Assembly (NCBI GenBank): GCA_902543245.1
Contig: CACBXQ010000004.1
Location: forward strand, 23,828-87,827
Source: an uncultured Pelagibacteraceae bacterium
GTDB lineage: Bacteria; Pseudomonadota; Alphaproteobacteria; Pelagibacterales; Pelagibacteraceae
Reading direction: 5' to 3'
DNA: 64,000 bases
The stretch's first letter is position 1. Every line of letters starts with the position of its first letter. Below, one piece after another: positions 18,700 to 26,714 of this stretch. The position numbers and the translations under genes are program-made. Below the pieces are notes generated by a model, which saw nothing but the letters and a program-made list of their open reading frames with translations, was not told the origin of the DNA and searched no databases.

Positions 18700-18720
18700 A
18701 TAAGTTACATATCTAAATAT

Positions 18721-19542
18721 ATGGAATTTAAAGCTTTTAAAATGGACGGTCTTGGAAATGACTTTATAATTATTGATGAAAGATTTGATAAAATTAATCT
18801 GAGAAATAACGACATAATAAAAATATGTAGTAGAGAATTCATTGGTTGCGATCAATTAATTATTATAAGAGAATCTGATCGAAATGATGCAGAATTAATA
18901 TTTTATAATTCAGATGGAAGTCTGGCTGGAGCTTGTGGAAATGGAACAAGATGTGTTGCTTACCTTTTGTCAAAAGAAAACAATAAAAAACTGATAACTC
19001 TAAAAACTTTAGGTGGTATCCTTGAGTCAAAAATTTATGAAAATCAAATTGTTGAAACAAAAATAGGTCCAGCGAAACTAGGATGGGCAGATATTCCTCT
19101 TAAAGAAAAAATGGATACTAGAAATTTAAACTTTAATTTTGAAGATATTCAAGTTGAAATGAAAAATGGTACTGCAATAAATGTTGGAAATCCACATGTG
19201 GTATTTTTTGTAGATGAACTTGAAAAATTTAATATTGAAAAAATAGGACCTAAAATTGAAAACCATAATTTTTTTCCAGAAAAATGTAATGTAACAATTG
19301 CAAAAAAGGTTAAAGAAAATCATATTAAATTAAAAGTTTGGGAAAGAGGGGCTGGACTTACAAAAGCTTGTGGCACAGCAGCTTGTGCAACAGCTTTGGC
19401 TGGTAAAATTAACAATTTAATAAAATCCCCAGTAAATCTTGTATTTGAATTAGGTAAACTTGAAATAAATATTGACGATAATAATTTTATCTCTATGAAA
19501 GGACCTGTTTCAAAAATACAGGAAATTAAAATTAATTTTTAA
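18721..19542 (+). CDS. dapF: Diaminopimelate epimerase
   Basis: Interconverts LL- and meso-diaminopimelate for lysine and peptidoglycan. The 273 residues hold both catalytic cysteine motifs, ACGNGTRC near residue 74 and KACGTAACAT near residue 217, and the start KMDGLGNDFIIID. It is divergent from ffh with 161 bases between the start codons, most of which is the ffh leader, leaving under 25 bases between the ffh -35 region and this ATG; its transcript must be short-leadered or leaderless. It shares its stop with the ftsY start. Confidence 0.97.
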   Translation: MEFKAFKMDGLGNDFIIIDERFDKINLRNNDIIKICSREFIGCDQLIIIRESDRNDAELIFYNSDGSLAGACGNGTRCVAYLLSKENNKKLITLKTLGGILESKIYENQIVETKIGPAKLGWADIPLKEKMDTRNLNFNFEDIQVEMKNGTAINVGNPHVVFFVDELEKFNIEKIGPKIENHNFFPEKCNVTIAKKVKENHIKLKVWERGAGLTKACGTAACATALAGKINNLIKSPVNLVFELGKLEINIDDNNFISMKGPVSKIQEIKINF

Positions 19543-20459
19543 TGAGTATATTTGAAAAATTTAAATTAGGTTTTAAAAAAAGTGCATCAAATATTGCATC
19601 TGGGCTAAAAGAAATAATAATAAAAAAAGAAATTGACGACAATACTCTTGACAAAATTGAGGAGTTTTTAATTAGCGCAGATGTTGGGGTCGACGCTTCC
19701 AGTGATATTAGATCAATCCTATCAAATAAAAAAATAGATTCTAATTCTGAACCAATTAATGAAGTAAAAAAAATACTTAATGAATATATAGTTGAGCTAA
19801 TGGAGCCTTTAGAAAACAAAAGCATTTTTGAAACAAAAGATTATTTAAATGTAACTTTAGTTTCTGGTGTAAATGGAGTTGGAAAAACAACAACAATAGG
19901 AAAAATAAGTAAAATTCTTAAAAATAATAACAGAAAAGTAGTATTAGGGGCTTGTGATACATTTAGAGCTGCAGCAATAGAACAATTAGAAACATGGTCT
20001 CAAAAAATAGGAGTAGAAATAATAAAGTCTGAAGCTAAAGCAGACCCTGCGTCTGTAGCTTACAAAACTTTAGAATATGCAAAAAATAACTCTTTTAATG
20101 ATGTTCTGCTTGATACAGCTGGAAGACTTCAAAATAAAAAAAATTTGATGGATGAATATAAAAAGATTGCAAATGTACTAAAAAAATTGGACTCAAAAGC
20201 TCCTCAAGAAGTTATTCTTGTACTAGACTCAACTTCTGGTCAGAACGTTATTAATCAAGTAGAAGAATTTAATAAAATTATCCCTCTTACTGGTCTTATA
20301 ATGACAAAATTAGACGGAACAGCAAAAGGTGGGGTATTAATAGCGGTAGCGAAAAAATTTAAATTACCCATAATTTGTTTAGGTCTTGGTGAAAAAGAGG
20401 ATGATTTGCAAATTTTTGATGCCAGGATATTTGCTGATGCGTTCACACAGATCAATTAA
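19542..20459 (+). CDS. ftsY: Signal recognition particle receptor FtsY
   Basis: Membrane-associated GTPase that docks Ffh-ribosome complexes. The 305 residues are essentially an NG domain without the long acidic A region found in E. coli: P-loop GVNGVGKTTTIGKI near 109, DTFRAAAIEQLE, DTAGRLQNK, TKLDGTAKGG and the end LGLGEKEDDLQIFDA. The start overlaps the dapF stop (TAATG). The stop TAA overlaps that of the next, convergent gene within TTAA. Confidence 0.96.
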   Translation: MSIFEKFKLGFKKSASNIASGLKEIIIKKEIDDNTLDKIEEFLISADVGVDASSDIRSILSNKKIDSNSEPINEVKKILNEYIVELMEPLENKSIFETKDYLNVTLVSGVNGVGKTTTIGKISKILKNNNRKVVLGACDTFRAAAIEQLETWSQKIGVEIIKSEAKADPASVAYKTLEYAKNNSFNDVLLDTAGRLQNKKNLMDEYKKIANVLKKLDSKAPQEVILVLDSTSGQNVINQVEEFNKIIPLTGLIMTKLDGTAKGGVLIAVAKKFKLPIICLGLGEKEDDLQIFDARIFADAFTQIN

Positions 20460-21049
20460 TTAATTACGTTATTTGCAATTAAAGGCTTATATACATTGCA
20501 TGAAAATTCTGAATTTAAACTTGCATAGCCACAGTTACGCGAATATGTGGATATAATAAAACTTAAATCACTTTTTTTTTGATAAATGTTTAATTTGTTT
20601 TTTTTAATGTCATACATAAAATTTTTATTAATATCCTTTATAGTGCTAACCATAATCAATGTATTATTATCCTTTAATAGATAGTATGCGAAATCATCAG
20701 GAAAAACAGGATAATCATAATCTAATAAAAATTTTTTTGCTGTTTTAGGAAACCAATCATATGAAACCAAAGACATCTCCTTTTTAGAAACATTATCATA
20801 AAAATAAAGATCTTGAGGATAATTGTTAATATAATTAGAATTCTTTCCCTTGGCTACAATAGCTTTATCTCTTGGTTTAAAAAACAAGGTAAAATCTTTA
20901 TTATGTGACTCCATTTTACCTATATAAAAATAATTATCTATCGACTTATTTGTTTCAGCGAGTGATTGAGAAGAATAAAATAACGCTAATAAAAATAATA
21001 CAGCTGAACTATAAAATATTAACAATATTAGATAAAGAAATCTTTTCAT
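20456..21049 (-). CDS. Unknown secreted or membrane-anchored protein
   Basis: A 197-residue protein I do not recognise. Residues 5-30 are a hydrophobic signal peptide or anchor (LYLILLIFYSSAVLFLLALF) ending SLAET, a plausible signal-peptidase site. The rest is hydrophilic with many Tyr, Asn and Lys and two late cysteines (NCGYASLNSEFSCNV) that could form a disulfide, fitting a periplasmic location. It follows the membrane hydrolase by 52 bases on the same strand and overlaps ftsY tail to tail by four bases. Confidence 0.7.
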   Translation of the reverse strand: MKRFLYLILLIFYSSAVLFLLALFYSSQSLAETNKSIDNYFYIGKMESHNKDFTLFFKPRDKAIVAKGKNSNYINNYPQDLYFYDNVSKKEMSLVSYDWFPKTAKKFLLDYDYPVFPDDFAYYLLKDNNTLIMVSTIKDINKNFMYDIKKNKLNIYQKKSDLSFIISTYSRNCGYASLNSEFSCNVYKPLIANNVIN

Positions 21050-21101
21050 TGTAATTTTAGGATAAAATAAAATAATGAAGATTATTTGTTTTAATTGTGT
21101 C

Positions 21102-21914
21102 TTAATTTATTCTTTTTATAAAATTATCAATAGAATTTATAAGATTATCATTAAATTCCATCATATGGTCGTCATAATCATTGAAATATTTATATTTAGG
21201 TTCTTTTGCTATTTCAAAAATTTTAACTCCCATATTATATGGTACAATTTTATCTTTTTTTCCATGCATAATTAAAATAGGAGAATTTATATCCTTCATT
21301 TTATCCAACGTATTGTATCTATCCTTAAGCAAAATACTAACTGGTAAATATGGATAATAAATTTTTGCTAGATCAACCATTGAGGTAAAAGGGGATTCTA
21401 AAATAATTCCTGCAAAATTGAAATCTTTAGCTAAATCAATGGATATTGCCGTACCTAAAGACTCTCCATATAAAATTATATTGCTATCATCGATGTCATT
21501 TGAATTAAGCCACTTTTTAGCTGCTCGGGCATCTAAATATAATCCATCTTCACTAGGACTTCCCTCATTTCCACTAAATCCTCTATATGCAATTATTAAA
21601 TAATTTATATTTAACTTAGATAAGTCGTTTAATTTATATATTCTATTTTCCAATTTACCGGCGTTTCCATGGAAAAATAGCAAAGTTTTAAATTTAGAAT
21701 TTTTTTTATAATACCAACCAGTTAATTCATGTTCTGAAGGAATAACTATTTTTTGAATATTATGTTCCAATAATTTTTCCTCCAGGTAATTATTTTCTGT
21801 GGGATGATATAATAAACTTCTTTGAAAAAGATAAATTGAGATTACAATTAAGAAATATATTCCAACTAAAAGTGATAATGTAAGATAAATAATTTTCACC
21901 TTAACTATAAACAA
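21102..21914 (-). CDS. Membrane-anchored alpha/beta hydrolase (BEM46/FrsA-like)
   Basis: A 270-residue serine hydrolase with one N-terminal membrane helix (about 6-30). Catalytic elements are the oxyanion region FFHGNAGKLENR, nucleophile GESLGT, acid HGKKDKIVPY and histidine YDDHMMEF; the pattern matches the BEM46 family (alpha/beta hydrolases of unknown substrate, probably esterases at the membrane). It starts one base before the stop-adjacent 60-residue gene, so it appears to be translated together with it and the amidase. Confidence 0.85.
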   Translation of the reverse strand: MFIVKVKIIYLTLSLLVGIYFLIVISIYLFQRSLLYHPTENNYLEEKLLEHNIQKIVIPSEHELTGWYYKKNSKFKTLLFFHGNAGKLENRIYKLNDLSKLNINYLIIAYRGFSGNEGSPSEDGLYLDARAAKKWLNSNDIDDSNIILYGESLGTAISIDLAKDFNFAGIILESPFTSMVDLAKIYYPYLPVSILLKDRYNTLDKMKDINSPILIMHGKKDKIVPYNMGVKIFEIAKEPKYKYFNDYDDHMMEFNDNLINSIDNFIKRIN

Positions 21915-22097
21915 CTATTTTGAAGATTTATCAAAAAACGCTTCGTATACCATCATAAAGATTGCAACACCCATTAAAATATAAACTGGCAATACGTCAA
22001 GAAAACCTATCATCGTTGATCTAGTTAATGTGGTAGCTAAACCAAGCAAAAAAGCGATCGCAATTGCACATCCTAAAATAGTAGTAAATTTTTGCAT
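21915..22097 (-). CDS. Small two-helix membrane protein
   Basis: A 60-residue protein with two hydrophobic helices (about 5-24 and 33-53) joined by a short loop TRSTMIGFLDV and a charged C terminus FFDKSSK. I do not recognise a family. It is placed exactly between the amidase (stop at 22098) and the hydrolase (start at 21914) with no spare bases, so it is probably a real gene of that operon rather than a chance frame. Confidence 0.7.
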   Translation of the reverse strand: MQKFTTILGCAIAIAFLLGLATTLTRSTMIGFLDVLPVYILMGVAIFMMVYEAFFDKSSK

Positions 22098-23423
22098 TTA
22101 ATTATTACATTCCTTTTCCAACCAATTAGCAACCCCTAAAAATCTGTGATCATCATATTTATCACCTATTAACTGGACCCCTAAAGGTAAATTATTTTCA
22201 CCTTGCAACAAAGGTAGTGAAATACAAGGAGTTCCAAGATATGACCAAACTTTATTAAATTCTGCTGTTCCAGTACTTTTCAAACCTTTTGGTGCTACAC
22301 CTGGACTAGAAGGAGAAAGAACTCCGTGATAATCTTCAAAAACCTCTTTGTAAGACTCGTAACTTCGTTTTTTAAAATCTATTGCTTCAGTATACTCTTT
22401 CGCTGAATATTTATTTCCGTTGGCAATAGCTGTTTGCATATACTTAGATAATTTTGATTTATATTTTTTATAATATGTTGAAAAATTATTTGCTAAATCT
22501 GTTTCATGAATGATTTGATGATACCTGTGAATATCTTTAAAATATGATGGTGTATCGAATACTTCTATATTTTTAAATGATTTAATAAAATATTCAAACG
22601 ACTCTCTTGATTTCTTATCTATTATTTTCCAATAATCTGACTTATAAAAAATAAATTTTGGATCATACAAAGGTCCTTTTTTTGTCTCCTCTAAAATATT
22701 TTCTGCTGAATAATATATAGTTGCAGGATCATGATGATCTTTTTTAATTAAAACTTTTGCTAATAAAGCAACATCTTCAACTGTACGTCCAAACATTCCT
22801 ATATGATCTAATGCATTAGAAGTTTTCAAAACACCATTTCTAGAGATCAAACCATAGCTTGGTTTATAACCTACAACACCACAGTAAGAAGCGGGTCTAA
22901 TAACTGATCCGCCTGTTTGAGATCCTATTGAAAGAGGAGCCATAAATGATGCAACAGACGCCGCTGATCCACTTGATGACCCTCCAGGTGTTCTTGAATA
23001 ATCATGAGGATTAGTTGTTTTTGGTGGCCCAAGATATGCCAATTCCGAAGTTGCTGTTTTGCCCATCACAATTGCGCCCGCAGAATGCAAAAGTTCAACT
23101 ATTTCTGCATTTTGAGAATAGGATTTTCCTTTCCTAATTACAGTTCCACATTCAGTTGGCATATCAACTGTTCCAATTATATCTTTAATAGCAATTGGGA
23201 TACCATGTAACGAGCCAACAGGTTTCCCTGATTTTCTATACTCATCCGAGTCTTCAGCTTTTTCTAATAAGTTTTTTTTATCAAAATGAGCCCAGGCCTT
23301 AACTTCTTTTTCAAATTTGTTTATTCTCTCAATATATTTTTCACAGAGTTGAACTGATGTTAATTGACCCTCTTTAATTTTTGAAGCAAGATCTTCTACT
23401 TTCAATGAAAATAAATCTACCAT
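22098..23423 (-). CDS. Amidase-signature family amidase
   Basis: Hydrolyses an amide; substrate unknown. The 441 residues (ATG at 23423, MVDLFSLKVED; a TTG at 23438 inside dctM would add five) carry the Ser-cisSer-Lys set: lysine in PIAIKDIIGT, the Gly/Ser stretch TPGGSSSGSAASVA and nucleophile region GSQTGGSVIRPASYCGVVGYKPS. It resembles GatA but no gatB or gatC is present and residues after the signature diverge, so a tRNA amidotransferase is unlikely. Position right after the TRAP permease suggests it works on something imported or on a nitrogenous product. Confidence 0.85.
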   Translation of the reverse strand: MVDLFSLKVEDLASKIKEGQLTSVQLCEKYIERINKFEKEVKAWAHFDKKNLLEKAEDSDEYRKSGKPVGSLHGIPIAIKDIIGTVDMPTECGTVIRKGKSYSQNAEIVELLHSAGAIVMGKTATSELAYLGPPKTTNPHDYSRTPGGSSSGSAASVASFMAPLSIGSQTGGSVIRPASYCGVVGYKPSYGLISRNGVLKTSNALDHIGMFGRTVEDVALLAKVLIKKDHHDPATIYYSAENILEETKKGPLYDPKFIFYKSDYWKIIDKKSRESFEYFIKSFKNIEVFDTPSYFKDIHRYHQIIHETDLANNFSTYYKKYKSKLSKYMQTAIANGNKYSAKEYTEAIDFKKRSYESYKEVFEDYHGVLSPSSPGVAPKGLKSTGTAEFNKVWSYLGTPCISLPLLQGENNLPLGVQLIGDKYDDHRFLGVANWLEKECNN

Positions 23424-23427
23424 TTTT

Positions 23428-24789
23428 TTAGTCAGCAAATAACACTTCAGGTAACCACAAAGCTATACCAGGAAACATGTACATTAAAAACATTCCAAAA
23501 ATTACTATAGCTAAAAATGGCATAATCCCTTTAAATATTTCTAACAATTCTACATTCTTTTTTTGTACACCTTTTAAATAGTAAGCGGACATAGCCATCG
23601 GAGGAGTTAAAAAAGATGTCTGTAAATTTAAAGCAATCAACATTGCAAAAAAATATGGATTTACATTAAACACTTCTAATAATGGTAAAAAAATTGGAAC
23701 AAATATAATTAAGATTTCTGTCCATTCTAATGGCCAACCTAATAGAAAAATTATTATCTGAGTTATAATTAAAAATTGCCAAGTCGTTATATTTATTGAA
23801 GTAAAGAAATGTTCAAATACTTCATGTCCACCTAAATAAGAAAAGACTGATGAAAAAGTCCAAGATCCAATAAATAGCCACATTATCATGGCTGTTGTTT
23901 TTGCAGTAAGAAATACAGATTCTTTAAAATTTTGCCACTTAAGTGTTTTATAAAACCATGATAAAATTATTGCCCCAAATGCACCTGCCGCAGCTGCTTC
24001 AGCTGGTGTAGCGATTCCTGCTAAAATAGTACCCAAAACCAACATTATTAATCCAAACAGCGGCACAAAAGAAACCAGAACTTCTTTTAAGATCTCTGCT
24101 CTTGGTGGTATATCTTCAGCTGGAGGTCTTGGTGCTATAGACGGATTTAGCCACGCTCTTGTAACAGCATAAGCAATATAAAGTCCTGCTAACATTAATC
24201 CTGGAAAAATTGCAGCTGCAAATAATCTTAATGGAGATAGTTGTGCAATCACGGAATAAACAATTAACATTATACTCGGTGGAATTAAAATTCCTAGACA
24301 ACCCCCTGCACATATTATTCCTGAGGCAAATTTTTTGTCATAACCTGCTTTTACCATTGCTGGCCAGGCGAGTAATCCCATTAGAGTTACAACTGCTCCT
24401 ATAATTCCTGTAGCTGTTGAAAATAAAGTACACGTTATTAAAGCTGCAACAGCCATTGATGCTGGCAATCTGTGAGCAGCTAATCTTATTGCAAAGAATA
24501 ATTTAGCAACAATTCCAGCTCTCTCTACCAAATATCCCATAAATAAAAAAAGAGGCACCGCAGTAAGTACGTTATTATCCATAACGGTATAAGTATTTTT
24601 AACAAATAAAGAAAATATTCTATTATCGAAAAGGTGATCCATTAAAACTGGATCGTAATATGCATAATAGCCAAAGCCTATTCCCATCGCCATTAAAGTA
24701 AACGCTATTGGAAAACCAAGTAGGACTGCAAATAAAAATACACCCATCATTAAGATTGCTACTTCAGGATTTGTCAGACTAAATAACAT
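23428..24789 (-). CDS. dctM: TRAP transporter large permease (DctM family)
   Basis: The 12-13 helix membrane subunit of a sodium-coupled tripartite importer. The 453 residues are hydrophobic throughout with typical DctM features: start with LLGFPIAFTLMAMG, the repeat-like GFGYYAYYD and the motif ATGIIGAVVTLMG, CAGGCLGILIPPSIMLIVYS, and ATPAEAAAAGAFGA. It overlaps dctQ by 11 bases. The sequence belongs with the mannitol/chloroaromatic or 2-oxoacid type of large subunit rather than the C4-dicarboxylate prototype; this is by recognition only. Confidence 0.93.
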   Translation of the reverse strand: MLFSLTNPEVAILMMGVFLFAVLLGFPIAFTLMAMGIGFGYYAYYDPVLMDHLFDNRIFSLFVKNTYTVMDNNVLTAVPLFLFMGYLVERAGIVAKLFFAIRLAAHRLPASMAVAALITCTLFSTATGIIGAVVTLMGLLAWPAMVKAGYDKKFASGIICAGGCLGILIPPSIMLIVYSVIAQLSPLRLFAAAIFPGLMLAGLYIAYAVTRAWLNPSIAPRPPAEDIPPRAEILKEVLVSFVPLFGLIMLVLGTILAGIATPAEAAAAGAFGAIILSWFYKTLKWQNFKESVFLTAKTTAMIMWLFIGSWTFSSVFSYLGGHEVFEHFFTSINITTWQFLIITQIIIFLLGWPLEWTEILIIFVPIFLPLLEVFNVNPYFFAMLIALNLQTSFLTPPMAMSAYYLKGVQKKNVELLEIFKGIMPFLAIVIFGMFLMYMFPGIALWLPEVLFAD

Positions 24790-25366
24790 TTTCTTTATCT
24801 TCCTTTTGAGATGTTCTCATTAACATCTGTTCAGTTTCCTCAGCCACAACCATTCTTGACGGCCATATTCCTGTTTTAATACAAATTATAGATCTAAATA
24901 CTTCACTAATACCCTGAATAATAAGTAAAACTCCTGCTGCAGGTATCATTGACTTAACCATATAAATTTGAATTTGAGCAGGACTGCTCCAACTAGTTTC
25001 TTTTATTTTCCAAGCTTGAGCTGCATACTCATAGCCATAAAAAGCCAGAGCAATAACTCCAGGAAAAAAGAAAATAAAGTAAAGTACCAGATCTATCCAG
25101 GCCTGGGTTCTTTGACTAAACAATCTATAAATTACATCTCCCCTAACATGGGCTTCGGTGGCTAAACAGTAAGCGCCTGACATCATAAGTATTGCACCAT
25201 ACATTTGCATACTAAAATCAAAATTCCATAAAGTAGGTGCATTAAAGGCATAAGCCATTATGACCTCATAAACAGTTCCTCCCATAAGTATTACAATACA
25301 CCAAGAAAAAGCCTTACCCATAGAAGTGCTCAGCGTATCTGCAAACCTAATGAAAAGTTTCATCAT
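24779..25366 (-). CDS. dctQ: TRAP transporter small permease (DctQ family)
   Basis: Four-helix partner of DctM (195 residues). Features are the early helix GKAFSWCIVILMGGTVYEVIMAYAF, WNFDFSMQMYGAILMMSGAYCLATEAHVRGDV, typical of small TRAP subunits, and a charged C terminus. It starts 75 bases after dctP with a hairpin between the two. Confidence 0.92.
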   Translation of the reverse strand: MMKLFIRFADTLSTSMGKAFSWCIVILMGGTVYEVIMAYAFNAPTLWNFDFSMQMYGAILMMSGAYCLATEAHVRGDVIYRLFSQRTQAWIDLVLYFIFFFPGVIALAFYGYEYAAQAWKIKETSWSSPAQIQIYMVKSMIPAAGVLLIIQGISEVFRSIICIKTGIWPSRMVVAEETEQMLMRTSQKEDKENVI

Positions 25367-25392
25367 AAAATATTTATTTAAAATTTAATTAA

Positions 25393-25422
25393 AAAAAGAG
25401 GGGGCAAAAACCCCCTCTTTTT
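25393..25422 (-). terminator. Hairpin with U tract between dctP and dctQ
   Basis: AAAAAGAGGGGG (25393-25404) and CCCCCTCTTTTT (25411-25422) form a perfect 12-bp stem with a six-base loop. On the minus strand it follows the dctP stop by 19 bases and ends in a T run, an intrinsic terminator. Partial read-through would give much binding protein and less permease, the usual stoichiometry for TRAP systems. Confidence 0.85.
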
Positions 25423-25440
25423 AAAATTAATAAAAGTTAA

Positions 25441-26598
25441 TTAGATTTTAACTTTTCCAATTGGACCAAACTCATTTTCATAAGCTAATTTGTAGTTCGG
25501 TTGATTCATCAACAGATACTTCATTGTTCTCTTAGCATATGCTTTTTGAGATTCGATAATTTTCTTGAAGAAAGGATCTTTCCCAGAAAATTCTGCAACA
25601 ATTTTATCCCAACCTTTTAACTGTTCGGCTAAAATTTCATCAGATGTTTGGTACACATTTACCTTATGCTCATTCATTAATTTAGCTAAGTCAGCTGAAT
25701 ATCTAACTAAAGCTTTAAAGTAGTTATCTGAGTTTGCAGCATAAGCAGCATTCTTCAAGATAGCTTGATGAGCAGGTGAAAGGCTATTGTATCTTTTTTT
25801 GTTCACCGGGATCTCAAACATTTCTTGAGATTGGTGGAAACTACCTAAGTGATAGTGTTTAGATACGTCTTGCATTCCAAACTGTGAATCAGATGTTGGG
25901 TTGTTAAACTCAGCAGCATCAATCAAACCTGTTTTCATTGCTGGCTGAATTTCACCGCCTGGTAATTGTCTTACAACCATTCCCATAGCAGTTAAAACGT
26001 TAGTAGCTAGACCAACTGTTCTATACTTCATTCCTTTAACATCAGATACTTTTGTTACATTCTTTTTGAACCAACCAAAAGGCTGTGCTGGCATTGGCAT
26101 GTGAAAGAAACCAAGATAATCAAAACCTACTTTTGCAAGAGTTTCATCATACAGTTTTCTTCCTCCACCATACTCCATCCATCCCATTACTTCCTGAGAT
26201 GACATTCCGTATGAAGGACCAGTTCCAAAAAGTGAAGCTGCAGGATTTTTACCATACCAATATGCTGTCACCCAGTGACCCATATCAAGGTTTCCATCGC
26301 TAACCGCTGCTCCGATTTCAGATGTTTTTACAACTGAACCTACTGGTTGAAGATCTATTTTTAAAGATCCACCAGACATGTCGCTAACCATTTTGCAATA
26401 GTCTCCTGCCATTTCAAAAAATATGTTAGCACCACTTGGCCAAGCTGCTTGCATTTTTAAAGTAACGTGACCGTCACCTAATGCAAGATTTGGCATTGCT
26501 ACAGCTGCTGTTGCTGCTGCACCAGTTGCTGCCGCTGCCTTGAAGAACTTACGTCTTGAAGGCATGTTTTTTTTCAATGATTTTTTCTTTTCAATCAT
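25441..26598 (-). CDS. dctP: TRAP transporter substrate-binding protein (2-oxoacid type)
   Basis: Periplasmic receptor of the importer, 385 residues. The N terminus SRRKFFKAAAATGAAATAAVA has twin arginines at 15-16 and a hydrophobic stretch, so export is probably by Tat. Segments VKGMKYRTVGLATNVL, LPGGEIQPAMKTGLIDAAEFNNPTSDSQFG and KHYHLGSFHQ resemble TakP, the sodium-dependent 2-oxoacid receptor; the arginine and the asparagine-rich site fit a carboxylate. Ligand cannot be proved from sequence. Neighbouring hydroxy-acid enzymes make pyruvate, lactate or glyoxylate plausible. A strong RBS (AGAGGGAG) precedes the start. Confidence 0.9.
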   Translation of the reverse strand: MIEKKKSLKKNMPSRRKFFKAAAATGAAATAAVAMPNLALGDGHVTLKMQAAWPSGANIFFEMAGDYCKMVSDMSGGSLKIDLQPVGSVVKTSEIGAAVSDGNLDMGHWVTAYWYGKNPAASLFGTGPSYGMSSQEVMGWMEYGGGRKLYDETLAKVGFDYLGFFHMPMPAQPFGWFKKNVTKVSDVKGMKYRTVGLATNVLTAMGMVVRQLPGGEIQPAMKTGLIDAAEFNNPTSDSQFGMQDVSKHYHLGSFHQSQEMFEIPVNKKRYNSLSPAHQAILKNAAYAANSDNYFKALVRYSADLAKLMNEHKVNVYQTSDEILAEQLKGWDKIVAEFSGKDPFFKKIIESQKAYAKRTMKYLLMNQPNYKLAYENEFGPIGKVKI

Positions 26599-26639
26599 TA
26601 TTTTCTCCCTCTTTAAGTTAATTAACTAAATAATTTAAA

Positions 26640-26668
26640 CATATATCTAATAGAGAGTCTTCGCTCAA
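26640..26668 (-). promoter_or_regulatory. Promoter for dctP and the TRAP operon
   Basis: Minus strand: TTGAGC (26668-26663), 17-base spacer, TATATG (26645-26640), about 42 bases before the dctP ATG at 26598. It lies in a 116-base gap, one of the larger in the window, and would give the TRAP genes their own start. Confidence 0.65.
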
Positions 26669-26714
26669 ATTGGCTAAGTTAAAAAAAAATACAATCTGAA
26701 ATTGAAAATATGCT

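Noticed and set aside
22098-23423. GatA subunit of the tRNA amidotransferase
   Set aside because: No gatB or gatC adjacent, and it sits in a TRAP operon; a general amidase fits better.
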